DNA of 50,298 nucleotides from Phycisphaerales bacterium (GCA_020853095.1 JADYZN010000059.1:1-50298); one strand, 5' to 3'. Positions 1 through 9,759 are shown, counted from the stretch's first letter. Program-made: numbers and translations. Notes: generated by a model from the letters alone, not told the origin.

Positions 1-127
1 CCCTCCCCCGGTACTCCGGGGGAGGGTAGGGTGGGGGTTTTCCCAGAGCATCACCCGCGCGAGCCCCCTCCCCAACCCTCCCCCGGAGTACCGGGAGAGG
101 GAGAAAACTCCACATGCGATTGCCCTG
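1..127. repeat. Terminal hairpin-rich repeat, left copy
   Basis: These 127 bases recur as the reverse complement at 50172-50298 with one mismatch (base 63 against 50236). The unit contains two hairpins. The one at 1-26 has perfect 11-bp arms (CCCTCCCCCGG and its complement) around TACT. The one at 76-101 has the same arms with one mismatch around AGTA. G/C-rich palindromic repeats of this type are dispersed intergenic elements in many large bacterial genomes. No ORF or transposase lies inside it. Confidence 0.9.
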
Positions 128-157
128 AGCATTCGCCACAGAGCGGGGGATGAATGA

Positions 158-186
158 TTGGCTTGTGATTACGGTGATTGTAAAAT
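158..186 (+). promoter_or_regulatory. Candidate sigma70-type promoter for the DUF2283 gene
   Basis: TTGGCT (158-163), a 17-bp spacer and TAAAAT (181-186). A start site near 193 would give a leader of about 17 bases that contains the GGAGAG ribosome binding site of the gene at 210. Confidence 0.45.
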
Positions 187-209
187 ACTTCTAACTGGAG
201 AGCTGGCCA

Positions 210-443
210 ATGAAACTCACCTACGATCCTCAATGCAACATCGCCTATATCCAGCTACGCCGAAAATCAGGGAAAGTGAAGACGATTCAGGTAAGCGAGG
301 AATTGAACGTGGACCTTGCCGCCGATGGAACGATTTACGGTATTGAATTACTCAATGCCAATGAACAACTGGCTAAGGGCAAAAATTTTATTCTGGAAAA
401 TCTCACCACCGGCCGCCGGGAAAAATTGAATCTCGCTGGTTAA
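210..443 (+). CDS. DUF2283 family protein
   Basis: A 77-residue protein with the DUF2283 pattern: an opening MKLTYDPQCNIAYIQL strand, a central V(N/D)VDLAADGTIYGIELLNA stretch and a short polar tail. The family consists of small mostly beta proteins of unknown function, some found next to toxin-antitoxin genes; no partner is visible here, but the contig ends only 200 bases upstream. GGAGAG stands about 7 bases before the ATG. Its stop overlaps the stop of the convergent gene at 440 in a shared TTAA. An in-frame-shifted ORF at 158-346 is a shadow. Confidence 0.8.
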   Translation: MKLTYDPQCNIAYIQLRRKSGKVKTIQVSEELNVDLAADGTIYGIELLNANEQLAKGKNFILENLTTGRREKLNLAG

Positions 444-2041
444 CGATCGACCCGCCGGAAAAGATGCCGGCCATCGAGGGTTGTTTCCAGTTTGTAATGA
501 TGGTCCAGATACGCATCGATCATCCCCCACGCAAGTAGAAAATTCTTTTTGCGTACCGGCCGCATCGACAACGATGGAACGATTTCGGTCACATCCCGCA
601 CCCATTGTTTCTGATTGGCCGGCAGCACGATGTACAGCGGGCGGGTGCGTTCCCAGTCTTCCAGCAGTTGTTTGAGGAAGATGTTGGGCGCGTCGTCGTG
701 GTTGGCGAAATACCATGCCGTGGCGAAGCGCGCGCCGGCCGGGCGGTTGGTTTCCAGAACCAGGCGGGCCATCGGCTCGCCCCAGATGGCATCCCGCGCC
801 CGGGTGTGTTCGATCAGATATCGGCTGGCCGGCAGCATCGACACACCCTGCGACAACGCCCGGGCGGACCAGGCGCTCATCGCAATCGAAACCAGCAGCG
901 CCGGCGACAACCCGGCCAGGATCGGCCACCATCGGTCGGGCCTTGGCAACAGGCCGTAAATCAGCGCCATCGGCGGGGCCAGCACGAGGAAATAATACAG
1001 ATACATCCGCCGCTGCATCGCCACGCCGGCCAGTTCCAAACCCAACCAGATCAACGCGAAGGTCCAGATGGATACGCGGCAGGTTGGTCCATCCGGTTCG
1101 GCCGGTCGGCCCGATGTCACCAGCCGTACCACCACCGGAAACCCGAATACCAACCCCAGCAGCGGCCATTTGATCCAGAAAGGCCATCCCAGCGGGGTCT
1201 GTTGAGTATAAAGCTGAATCTCATGCCAGATCATCGGCAATGATTCGATGATTTGTCGTTCATGGCACCACCACAACACCCCCGCCGCCGGCAACATCAA
1301 TCCCACACCCACCGACAGAGCCCGTTTCCACCATCGCGGAGATTCGCAGGATGGTCGAACCATGACGGCCGCCAGAAATGCGATGGCCACCGCGGCCGCA
1401 CCGGGCTTGAGCATCGCCGCACAGCCGGCCGCGATTCCCACCAGCAGGTCCAGCCCGGCCGATGGGCGTTGAAGCGATCTCAATGCCGCGACGGCCGCCA
1501 GCACCGCGAACGCCGCCAGCAGCGTTTCCAGTTGAAACCCGCTGAAGACAAACAGATAAAAGTTCAGATAGACCGCCGCGAACAACGTGGTCGGACGTTG
1601 CGCCCGCGGGCAGACCGCCCGCCGGGCCGCCACGCCAAGCCCCCAAGCGGCCAGGGCGCTCAACACCATCTGCAAAATGACGTAACCCGCCCACCAGTCC
1701 CCCAAAACTCTCCACAATCCGCTCATCAGCAGCGCCACCCCCGGCGGCTTGGTGTCGAACAAACCTTGATACAAACGCCCCCCTTCGGCGACAAATTTCC
1801 CCATGTAGATGAAAATGGCCGGATCATCCCCGAACGGCCGGCCGATAAAACCCAACCGCCCCGCCACGGCGCTGAACACGCAAAGGCCGGCCATCACCAT
1901 CCCCGCCCCGACAACCCTCTGATTCCCACTCTCATCGCTCTTGGAGCGGATCGGGAAATCGGCCGGCCGATTGCAAATTCCTCCGGTGATTTCGGTGGAG
2001 AGGCTCACCTCTCCCCTATCGGCAACCCCAACTCCGTTCAA
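440..2041 (-). CDS. GT39/PMT-like integral membrane glycosyltransferase
   Basis: About ten hydrophobic helices make this an integral membrane protein. Near the N-terminus it has a DDPAIFIYMGK segment (acidic pair at residues 72-73) followed by LYQGLFDTKPPG (residues 90-101). This is the signature loop of the PMT_2/ArnT-like superfamily, which transfers sugars from polyprenyl-phosphate donors to lipids or proteins on the outer face of the membrane. The soluble tail (about residues 400-533) is moderately polar. The acceptor and sugar cannot be told from sequence. The start is uncertain: the longest frame begins with TTG at 2041, while GTG at 2008 (behind AGGGGAGAG) or ATG at 1900 just before the first helix are more likely. 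It stands alone between convergent and divergent neighbours. Confidence 0.8.
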   Translation of the reverse strand: MNGVGVADRGEVSLSTEITGGICNRPADFPIRSKSDESGNQRVVGAGMVMAGLCVFSAVAGRLGFIGRPFGDDPAIFIYMGKFVAEGGRLYQGLFDTKPPGVALLMSGLWRVLGDWWAGYVILQMVLSALAAWGLGVAARRAVCPRAQRPTTLFAAVYLNFYLFVFSGFQLETLLAAFAVLAAVAALRSLQRPSAGLDLLVGIAAGCAAMLKPGAAAVAIAFLAAVMVRPSCESPRWWKRALSVGVGLMLPAAGVLWWCHERQIIESLPMIWHEIQLYTQQTPLGWPFWIKWPLLGLVFGFPVVVRLVTSGRPAEPDGPTCRVSIWTFALIWLGLELAGVAMQRRMYLYYFLVLAPPMALIYGLLPRPDRWWPILAGLSPALLVSIAMSAWSARALSQGVSMLPASRYLIEHTRARDAIWGEPMARLVLETNRPAGARFATAWYFANHDDAPNIFLKQLLEDWERTRPLYIVLPANQKQWVRDVTEIVPSLSMRPVRKKNFLLAWGMIDAYLDHHYKLETTLDGRHLFRRVDR

Positions 2042-2052
2042 TACTTGCGAAC

Positions 2053-2081
2053 GTGACAGGCCGGCTTCAAATCCCTATGAT
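2053..2081 (+). promoter_or_regulatory. Candidate promoter for prfA
   Basis: GTGACA (2053-2058), a 17-bp spacer and TATGAT (2076-2081), each one base off consensus. The predicted start near 2088 coincides with an ATG that opens a ten-codon upstream reading frame, leaving a leader of about 96 bases before prfA. Confidence 0.5.
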
Positions 2082-2087
2082 TCCTCC

Positions 2088-2120
2088 ATGCCGACCGTCG
2101 TCTCCAGCATCCATTATTAG
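2088..2120 (+). other. Possible upstream peptide frame ending in TAG, ahead of prfA
   Basis: ATG at 2088 opens a frame for MPTVVSSIHY that ends in TAG at 2118-2120, 63 bases before the prfA start. It begins right at the predicted transcription start, so it would have to be translated as a leaderless frame. TAG is decoded only by RF1, the product of prfA, which would allow feedback control; this is inference from position alone and the frame is short enough to be chance. Confidence 0.25.
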
Positions 2121-2183
2121 CGCCCGCATCCTCTCCCCCCGCGCCGGATTTTCGATTTCACCCCGTTTCGTCCGAGAAAACCC

Positions 2184-3275
2184 ATGGAAAACGCCCTGAT
2201 CAGAAAGCTTCAGCAGATGTTGGAGCGATTCGAGGAACTCCAGTCGGCCTTGTCCGATCCGGCCGTGCTGTCCAATCCTCAAAAAATCGTCCCGATCACC
2301 CGAGAATCGGGCCAACTCGAGCCGGTCGTCGCCCGTTTTCGAGAGTACCAGCAGATTCAACGCAACGTCGAAGAGTTGCGCCAATTGATCGAAAACCGCT
2401 CCGATCCGGAAATGGCCGAGCTGGCCGAGGCCGAATTGCCTGATGCCCAGGCCAAAGCCGCTCAACTGCTGGAGGAGTTGAAAGATGAGCTGGTCGCCGC
2501 CGAAGACAACGCGGTCGATTCGTTCTTTCTGGAAATCCGCGCCGGCACCGGCGGCGAAGAGGCCGCGTTGTTCGCGCGAGACCTGTTTGAGATGTATCGA
2601 CACTATTGCGAATCCCGCGGCTGGCGGTTTGACGTGTCCGATTTCTCGCCGGCCGAACGGGGCGGGCTAAAAGAAGTCATCATCAACGTCAAAGGCAACG
2701 GCGCCTATCGTCACCTTCAATTTGAAGGGGGCGGCCATCGCGTCCAGCGCGTGCCGGAAACCGAAGCGCAGGGCCGCATCCATACCTCCGCCGCCACGGT
2801 CGCGGTATTGCCCGAAATGCCGGATGTGCAGATTCACATCGACCCCAAGGACATCGAAGAGGGAGGATGTCGCGGCGGCGGTCCCGGCGGGCAGAACGTC
2901 AACAAGGTCGAAACCGGCTGGAGGTTGCTTCACAAACCGACCGGCCTGCAATTCAAGATGACCGAACACAAGTCGCAGGCCCAGAACAAGGAACGCGCCT
3001 GGGCGTTGCTGCGAGCCACCTTGTATGAAACCGAACGTGCCAAACTGCACGCCCAGCAGACCAGCGCCCGCAAGGCGATGATGGGTTCGGGCGACCGGTC
3101 CCAGCGCATCCGCACCTACAACTTCCCGCAAAACCGATGCACCGACCATCGCCTCGGCGGAGAAGGAGGCGGCGAAAAAAACTTCAACCTCGACCAGATC
3201 GTCCAGGGCCGCATGGAAGACCTCATCGGCGCCCTTTTGGAACTGGACAAGCAGCAACGGCTGGAAAATCTCTGA
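2184..3275 (+). CDS. prfA: Peptide chain release factor 1
   Basis: RF1 recognises UAA and UAG in the ribosomal A site and triggers peptide release. The 363-residue length is typical. The GGPGGQNVNK segment (about residues 236-245) holds the GGQ catalytic motif, and the codon-reading PxT tripeptide appears as PET in RVPETEAQGR. The conserved GSGDRSQRIRTYNFPQ tail confirms RF1 type; the RF2 tripeptide SPF is absent. The ATG has only a weak GAGA ribosome binding site. The gene itself ends in TGA, which RF1 does not read. prmC, often the next gene, does not follow; a DNA glycosylase does, 42 bases downstream. Confidence 0.97.
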   Translation: MENALIRKLQQMLERFEELQSALSDPAVLSNPQKIVPITRESGQLEPVVARFREYQQIQRNVEELRQLIENRSDPEMAELAEAELPDAQAKAAQLLEELKDELVAAEDNAVDSFFLEIRAGTGGEEAALFARDLFEMYRHYCESRGWRFDVSDFSPAERGGLKEVIINVKGNGAYRHLQFEGGGHRVQRVPETEAQGRIHTSAATVAVLPEMPDVQIHIDPKDIEEGGCRGGGPGGQNVNKVETGWRLLHKPTGLQFKMTEHKSQAQNKERAWALLRATLYETERAKLHAQQTSARKAMMGSGDRSQRIRTYNFPQNRCTDHRLGGEGGGEKNFNLDQIVQGRMEDLIGALLELDKQQRLENL

Positions 3276-3317
3276 TTCGCCCTTGATTTCAAGCCGCTCC
3301 GATACGATTGTCGGGCG

Positions 3318-3998
3318 ATGGCCGGTTCAACCTATTCATACAGCAGGCGGCTGCTGCGGCGGCTGGAACGCGAATTTGGCCCCAGACCATGGTCATGCCA
3401 CGGGCAGGGTGTTCCGGTGCTGGTGGGGACGATCCTGTCGCAGAACACCAGCAACGCCAACAGCAAGGCGGGATTCAAACAGTTGCGCAGGCGGTTCAAA
3501 AGCTGGAAACAGGTGGCCGATGCGCCGGTGGAGCAAGTCGAGCGTTGCATCCGCATCAGCGGATTGAGCAACGTCAAAGCCCCGCGAATACAGGCCATCC
3601 TGCGGCAGATTCGCGCCGACCGGCGACGGATCGACTTGCAGTTCCTGCATGAGATGGATGAGCAACAGGCGTATGAATACCTGCTGCGGTTTGACGGCGT
3701 CGGCCCCAAAACCGCCAGTTGCGTCCTGTTGTTCGCGTTCGGCAAGCCGTTGTTTCCGGTCGATACGCACATCCACCGCATCGCCAGGCGGCTGGAATGG
3801 ATCGCGCCGAACGTCTCGGCCGAGGAGGCGCATCGACAACTCCTGCCACAGATCGCCCCGCCGGATCGATATTCACTGCACGTGCTGCTGATCGCGCTGG
3901 GACGAAAAACCTGCAAACCGATCAACCCGCGTTGTGAGGAGTGTTGTCTGCTGGATATGTGCCCGTTCGGGCAGAGGCGAATCGCCTCTAAACGCTGA
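3318..3998 (+). CDS. nth: Endonuclease III-type DNA glycosylase (HhH-GPD, Fe-S)
   Basis: A 226-residue base-excision repair enzyme that removes oxidised or mismatched bases and can cut the abasic strand. The helix-hairpin-helix reads GVGPKTA with the catalytic lysine K131, and the catalytic aspartate D149 lies in FPVDTHIHRI. Four cysteines (C199-x6-C206-x2-C209-x5-C215) form the 4Fe-4S loop. Length and motif order match Nth; the lysine makes a lyase-type enzyme more likely than MutY. The 3' end overlaps the convergent rhaB by 11 bp. The symbol is by family; substrate range cannot be fixed from sequence. Confidence 0.88.
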   Translation: MAGSTYSYSRRLLRRLEREFGPRPWSCHGQGVPVLVGTILSQNTSNANSKAGFKQLRRRFKSWKQVADAPVEQVERCIRISGLSNVKAPRIQAILRQIRADRRRIDLQFLHEMDEQQAYEYLLRFDGVGPKTASCVLLFAFGKPLFPVDTHIHRIARRLEWIAPNVSAEEAHRQLLPQIAPPDRYSLHVLLIALGRKTCKPINPRCEECCLLDMCPFGQRRIASKR

Positions 3999-5463
3999 TC
4001 TTTTGAAACCGGCCAAAGGCTTCATCCCACGCGGCGGTGTCGTGCGGTTCGTATCGTTTGACATCGAAACTGCCGCGAACGATGGCCCTGGCATCGGCCA
4101 GCGAACCCACCTGTCCCACCGCCATCGCCTGGGCGAGGATGTTGCCGATGGCCGTCGCCTCGACCGGACCTGCCACCACCGGCCGGCCGCAGGCATCGGC
4201 GGTCATCTGGTTCAACAACTCGTTTTGCGTGCCCCCGCCGACAATGTGAACCACGTCGATCCGATGGCCGAGGATTCGCTCCAATCCTTCGAGCGTCCGC
4301 CGATAGGTCAACGCGAGGCTTTCCAGACAGGTGCGGACAAATTCGCCGGGTGTCGCGGGGATCGGCTGATGGGATTGTTGACAGAAATCGGCGATTTTTG
4401 CCAACATCCGCCCGGGCGACCCGAACGGCGGATGCTCCGGGGCGATCCATGCGCCAAACGGCCTGGACTGGGCGGCCAACCGCGTCAATTCGGCGTAGCT
4501 GTATTCATGACCATCCTTGAGCCATGCCCGTCGGCATTCCTGCACCAGCCAGAGGCCCATGATATTTTTCAGGAAGCGAATTTTGCCGCCGACGCCGATT
4601 TCGTTGGTGTAGTTATAACTCGAAGACAGCTCGTTGATGATCGGACGATCGGCTTCCACGCCCATCAGCGACCAGGTGCCGGAACTGATGTAACACCAGT
4701 TGCCCCCTTCGGCCGGGACGGCGGCCACCGCGCTGGCGGTGTCGTGACATCCGGGGGCAACCACCGTAATTCGGTCTGTGCCACATTCACTTGCCACATC
4801 TTCGCGCAGCGGGCCGATGATGGTGGCCGAGGGGACGATCTCCGGCAACAAATGAGTGGGTAACGACAGTTCCCGCAGCAGGTCGGTCGCCCATTGGCCG
4901 GTGCGGGGATCGATCATCTGGCTGGTGGAAGCGATGGACAGTTCGCACTTGCGCTGACCGGTGAAAAGGTAGTTGAACAGGTCCGGCATGAACAGCAGCG
5001 TTTGCGCCGCCTGCAGGAGTTTGGGATGGTCGCGGTTGGCCGCGAAAAGCTGAAACAGCGTATTGAGCGGCATGAACTGGATGCCGGTCATCTGAAAGAT
5101 GCGTTCGCGGGAGACCCTGGCGAAGGCCTGATCCATGATCCGTTCGGTGCGGACATCGCGATACATGAAGGGATTGGAAAGGACCTGGCCACCCTCGCCG
5201 ATCAGGCCGTAATCGACGCCCCAGGTGTCAACACCCAGGGCGGTGATCTTCTGATCGGGCGGAAGGGATGATGTCGCCTTGCGCAGGCCGGTTTTCAGCT
5301 CCTCCCACTGGGTCATCAAATTCCAGTGGAGGTGGCCGTTGAGCCGGCTGTTGGGTTGAAGAAAGCGGTGCTGTTCGGACAAGCGCAACGTTGCGCCATC
5401 CAAGGTTCCCAAGACGGCACGACCGCTTTCGGCGCCCAGATCAAACGCAAGATAATTCGACAT
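3988..5463 (-). CDS. rhaB: L-rhamnulokinase (FGGY family)
   Basis: Phosphorylates L-rhamnulose to L-rhamnulose 1-phosphate in the rhamnose pathway. The 491 residues carry the FGGY-kinase start YLAFDLGAESGRAVLG, the TALGVDTWGVDYGLI segment with the catalytic-region aspartates, and the phosphate/ATP part CHDTASAVAAVP and HIVGGGTQNELLNQMTAD. The wording follows RhaB rather than xylulokinase or glycerol kinase. No rhaA, rhaD or transporter is near; metK starts just upstream in the same direction (stop of metK at 5467, start of rhaB at 5463), so the two are probably co-transcribed, an odd pairing. Confidence 0.93.
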   Translation of the reverse strand: MSNYLAFDLGAESGRAVLGTLDGATLRLSEQHRFLQPNSRLNGHLHWNLMTQWEELKTGLRKATSSLPPDQKITALGVDTWGVDYGLIGEGGQVLSNPFMYRDVRTERIMDQAFARVSRERIFQMTGIQFMPLNTLFQLFAANRDHPKLLQAAQTLLFMPDLFNYLFTGQRKCELSIASTSQMIDPRTGQWATDLLRELSLPTHLLPEIVPSATIIGPLREDVASECGTDRITVVAPGCHDTASAVAAVPAEGGNWCYISSGTWSLMGVEADRPIINELSSSYNYTNEIGVGGKIRFLKNIMGLWLVQECRRAWLKDGHEYSYAELTRLAAQSRPFGAWIAPEHPPFGSPGRMLAKIADFCQQSHQPIPATPGEFVRTCLESLALTYRRTLEGLERILGHRIDVVHIVGGGTQNELLNQMTADACGRPVVAGPVEATAIGNILAQAMAVGQVGSLADARAIVRGSFDVKRYEPHDTAAWDEAFGRFQKISV

Positions 5464-5466
5464 ATT

Positions 5467-6699
<1,233 letters not shown>

Positions 6700-6743
6700 G
6701 ATCGGCTCCTGAAAAGTTGATCCAATTGTTGCCTGGAAATAAT

Positions 6744-6761
6744 GCCCTCTCTGGAGAGGGC
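6744..6761. promoter_or_regulatory. Dyad between metK and lspA
   Basis: GCCCTCTC-TG-GAGAGGGC is an 8-bp perfect inverted repeat in the divergent metK/lspA region, 45 bases upstream of metK. No T-run follows within a few bases on either strand, so an operator or leader hairpin is more likely than a terminator. Confidence 0.35.
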
Positions 6762-6819
6762 AAAACCATTGCCAAAGGGGTCAAATTACCGCACCACCCC
6801 CCCCGTAGCAAGCATCTTG

Positions 6820-6848
6820 CTGACAAAACAGGGGCGATTCCCTACGAT
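6820..6848 (+). promoter_or_regulatory. Candidate promoter for lspA-ribD
   Basis: CTGACA (6820-6825), a 17-bp spacer and TACGAT (6843-6848). The expected start near 6855 lies about two bases before the lspA ATG at 6857, implying a leaderless or almost leaderless mRNA. Confidence 0.45.
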
Positions 6849-6856
6849 CTGGCCAG

Positions 6857-7432
6857 ATGGAATGGACAATGGGACATCTTTTGCGGTCGCCGTGGGCGTG
6901 GGGACGTTTTCTGGGCACGGCCGGGGCGGGGCTGGCGCTGGATTTGTGGAGCAAGTGGCAGTCGTTTTCGACGCTGGCGGTGGCGATCGTCAAACGACCC
7001 GATGGGCGGGTGCTGGTGGAGTCGTACACGCACGAGTGGATCCCGGGATGGGTTCACTTTCACGTGACGGCCAACCAGGGGGCGGTGTTTGGCGCGGGAC
7101 AGGGGTATCGCTGGCTGTTCGTCGGGGTGTCGGTGGCGGCGATCGCATTTCTGGTCTTTTTGTTTCTCAACAGCCGCCGGCAGTGGTTTTATCAGATCGT
7201 ACTGGGAATGCTGATGGCGGGCGTCCTTGGGAATCTGTACGACCGGCTGATGTTCGGATACGTGCGTGACATGGTCTACGCCCTGCCGCGATGGGGGGTG
7301 TTTCCGTGGATTTTCAACGTCGCCGACAGCCTGCTGTGCGTGGGGGTGGGAATCATGATCGTGTACAGTCTTTTTGCGAGCGGAAAACAGAAAAGCGACG
7401 CGGTGGCGATGGAGAAGCGGGTGGAATCGTAG
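6857..7432 (+). CDS. lspA: Lipoprotein signal peptidase (signal peptidase II)
   Basis: Inner-membrane aspartyl protease that removes the signal peptide of diacylated prolipoproteins. The 191 residues contain four hydrophobic helices. The two catalytic aspartates are D129 in GVLGNLYDRLMFGYVRDM and D157 in WIFNVADSLLCVGV, in the conserved order, and NQGAVFG is the third family motif. There is an insertion between helices 1 and 2 (about residues 35-65) that makes the protein longer than the usual 160-170 residues. An alternative start at 6869 exists. ribD follows 37 bases downstream. Confidence 0.93.
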   Translation: MEWTMGHLLRSPWAWGRFLGTAGAGLALDLWSKWQSFSTLAVAIVKRPDGRVLVESYTHEWIPGWVHFHVTANQGAVFGAGQGYRWLFVGVSVAAIAFLVFLFLNSRRQWFYQIVLGMLMAGVLGNLYDRLMFGYVRDMVYALPRWGVFPWIFNVADSLLCVGVGIMIVYSLFASGKQKSDAVAMEKRVES

Positions 7433-7469
7433 CTTTGTTGAAGCGGCGACATTTGATTTTCAGGCGACC

Positions 7470-8594
7470 ATGAGCCAGGAGGATCGGGACCAACTTCTGA
7501 TGGGCCGGGCGGTGGAGCTGGCGATGCGCGGCCGTGGAGGGGTGGAGCCGAATCCGATGGTGGGATGCGTGATCGCCCGGCGGGGGCGGATCATCGGCCA
7601 GGGATATCATCAACAATATGGCGGACCACACGCCGAGCGGATGGCGCTGGAGGGGTGCGATGAGCCACCTCGCGGAGCCAGTGCGTACGTCACGCTGGAG
7701 CCGTGTTGCCACGTGAACAAGAAGACGCCGCCTTGCGTGCCGGCGTTGATCGAGGCCGGCATCGGGGAGGTGGTGGTCGGATGTGTCGATCCCAACCCGC
7801 TGGTCAGCGGCGGCGGGATCGAGCGGTTGCGGTCGGCCGGGGTGGTGGTGCGCGTGGGGGTGATGGAAAAAACCTGCCGGCAGTTGATCGCGCCGTTTGT
7901 TGCCGGGATGGTCCATCACCGGCCGTACATCACGATGAAATGGGCACAGTCGGCCGATGGGAAAATCGCCGGGCCGGGAGGCAAACGACTGCAAATCAGC
8001 AATGAAGCTTCGATGCGGGTGGTCCATCGGCTTCGAGCCAAATGCGATGGGGTGCTGGTGGGGATCCACACAGCGATCGGGGATGATCCGATGCTGATGG
8101 CGAAGGACCAGCCCCAGGCACGGCCGCTGGCGCGATACGTGCTGGACCGCCGGTTGGAACTTCCGCCGGAATCAAAGCTGGTTCGGACGGCCGGAGAATC
8201 GACGGTGGTGGCGGCGTGCGAAAAGGGGGCGATGGATGGACCGAGGGCGGATCGGTTGCGGCAGGCGGGCGTGCGGTTGCTGGAGGCCGATTCCATCGCG
8301 GCAGTGCTGGCCGATGCGCATGGCCGCCGAATCACTCACCTGCTGATCGAGCCGGGGCCGGGGTTGGCGCGGGCGTTTTTTGAAAGCGGCCTGGCGGATC
8401 GGCTTTGGGTGTTTCGTTCGCCGCGATCGATCGATGATCCCGCCGCGCCGGCGGCGGCGAAGATTCCGGATGATTACCCGATCACCGGAACGGTGGACCT
8501 GTCCGGGGATCAATTGACCGAATATCTGAACCCGCGCTCCGTGGTCTACTTCGATTCCCGTGCCAGCGCCGATTTTCAGTGGGCGAAGGCATAA
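7470..8594 (+). CDS. ribD: Bifunctional riboflavin biosynthesis deaminase/reductase
   Basis: Carries out the second and third steps of riboflavin synthesis from GTP. The N-terminal cytidine-deaminase-like domain has zinc ligands in HAE (residues 54-56) and the EPCCHVNKKTPPC stretch (residues 77-89). The C-terminal reductase opens with RPYITMKWAQSADGKIAG and ends with a degenerate but recognisable LIEPGPGLARAFFESGLADRL. Total 374 residues, normal for RibD. The ATG at 7470 is chosen because the domain begins within ten residues; an in-frame upstream extension to 7374 overlaps lspA and is not conserved-looking. The other rib genes are elsewhere. Confidence 0.95.
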   Translation: MSQEDRDQLLMGRAVELAMRGRGGVEPNPMVGCVIARRGRIIGQGYHQQYGGPHAERMALEGCDEPPRGASAYVTLEPCCHVNKKTPPCVPALIEAGIGEVVVGCVDPNPLVSGGGIERLRSAGVVVRVGVMEKTCRQLIAPFVAGMVHHRPYITMKWAQSADGKIAGPGGKRLQISNEASMRVVHRLRAKCDGVLVGIHTAIGDDPMLMAKDQPQARPLARYVLDRRLELPPESKLVRTAGESTVVAACEKGAMDGPRADRLRQAGVRLLEADSIAAVLADAHGRRITHLLIEPGPGLARAFFESGLADRLWVFRSPRSIDDPAAPAAAKIPDDYPITGTVDLSGDQLTEYLNPRSVVYFDSRASADFQWAKA

Positions 8595-8598
8595 TTTT

Positions 8599-9759
8599 TC
8601 AGCGCGGCGGCAGCAGTTGCACCAACTGGTCAATCTGTTTCTCGGTGTTGTAAAAATGAGGCGAACAGCGCAGCCGGCCGACGCGCAGGGAAATTTCGGT
8701 CTTGAACTCCTGCCGCAGGGTTTTGACCAGTTTTTCGCAATCCAGATGAGGGGCGGTGAAGCTGGTGATCCCGCTCCATGATTCTCCATCCCGCGGACTG
8801 ACGATGGGAAATCCGCGTTCTTCCAGGCCGGCGATCAGGCGGTCTGTCAGCAGTTTCAACCGCCCCGCCACCGCATCCATGCCGATTTCGAGGAACAGCT
8901 CCACGGATGCCTTCAATCCCAGCAACCCGGCCACGTTGAGGCTTCCATTCTCGAATCTCCGGGCAGTGTCCTTGAGGGTGTAGTCATAGGTCCCAAAATC
9001 CATCGCGTTGACGATGTTCATCCATCCGATGGTCAGGGGGCGGGTGCGGGGGACCAGGTCGCGGCGGCAGTAAAAAATGCCGGCGGCTTCGGGGGCCAGC
9101 AGCCATTTGTGCCCATCGGCCGACAGGTAGTCGATGTTCATCGCCGTCACGTCCACGGGGATCGCGCCGACCGACTGGATGGCATCGACACAGAGGAGTT
9201 TTCCCCGTTCACGGCAGAACCGGCCGATCGTCGCCAGGTCGTGACGCTGGCCGCTGGCGAATTCCACGTGCGAGAGGGTCACCATGCGGGTGCGGGCGTG
9301 GCCGGCCTCGTGGAGGATTTTATCCAACGGAACGCGGCGGCGACCCTGTTCATCGGTTTCTTCGCCAACGAGAATCAATTCCGCGCCAAATCGCCGGGCC
9401 ACCTCCATCCAGGGGTAAATGTTGGCCGGATATTCGACGTTGGTGGTGACGATTCGGTCGCCGGCTTTCCATTCCAGGGCGTTGGCGACGAGGCTCAGGC
9501 CTTCGCCGGTGTTTTTGATGAAGGCGATCTCATCGCCGTGGGCGTTGATCAACCGGGCGACCGATTGCCGCAGAGATTCGATTTTCGGATACCAGTCGGC
9601 GCCGATGTAGGCGGAACTTTCGGCTTCATCGACGTATTGCCGCATCGCCTGTGCCACCCGATGGGGGATGGCCGTCACGGCCGCGTGGTTGAAAAACCGC
9701 CACTGGCGAAGGATGGGAAACTCGTCGGCGTTGCCGACGTAGTGGGACAAGGGATTCAT
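8599..9759 (-). CDS. Class V aminotransferase (PLP enzyme), cysteine desulfurase/epimerase-like
   Basis: A fold-type I PLP enzyme of about 386 residues. K218 in SADGHKWLLAPEAAG is the Schiff-base lysine, D192 in LCVDAIQSVGAIPVD binds the PLP nitrogen, and H164 lies in TLSHVEFASG. The active-site cysteine loop of SufS/IscS desulfurases is not evident in the C-terminal region, so it resembles the isopenicillin-N-epimerase-like or CsdA-like branch of unknown substrate. Start: ATG at 9759 follows GGAG by 6 bases; the longer frame to 9801 would begin at the predicted transcription start. Convergent with ribD, 4 bases apart. Confidence 0.82.
   Translation of the reverse strand: MNPLSHYVGNADEFPILRQWRFFNHAAVTAIPHRVAQAMRQYVDEAESSAYIGADWYPKIESLRQSVARLINAHGDEIAFIKNTGEGLSLVANALEWKAGDRIVTTNVEYPANIYPWMEVARRFGAELILVGEETDEQGRRRVPLDKILHEAGHARTRMVTLSHVEFASGQRHDLATIGRFCRERGKLLCVDAIQSVGAIPVDVTAMNIDYLSADGHKWLLAPEAAGIFYCRRDLVPRTRPLTIGWMNIVNAMDFGTYDYTLKDTARRFENGSLNVAGLLGLKASVELFLEIGMDAVAGRLKLLTDRLIAGLEERGFPIVSPRDGESWSGITSFTAPHLDCEKLVKTLRQEFKTEISLRVGRLRCSPHFYNTEKQIDQLVQLLPPR

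Noticed and set aside
3283-3308. Promoter TTGATT/TACGAT before nth
   Set aside because: The spacer is only 14 bp, too short to support; nth may be co-transcribed with prfA.
6700-6856. SAM riboswitch before metK
   Set aside because: Only one simple 8-bp hairpin is present; no multi-helix SAM-I or SAM-II layout or terminator could be drawn.
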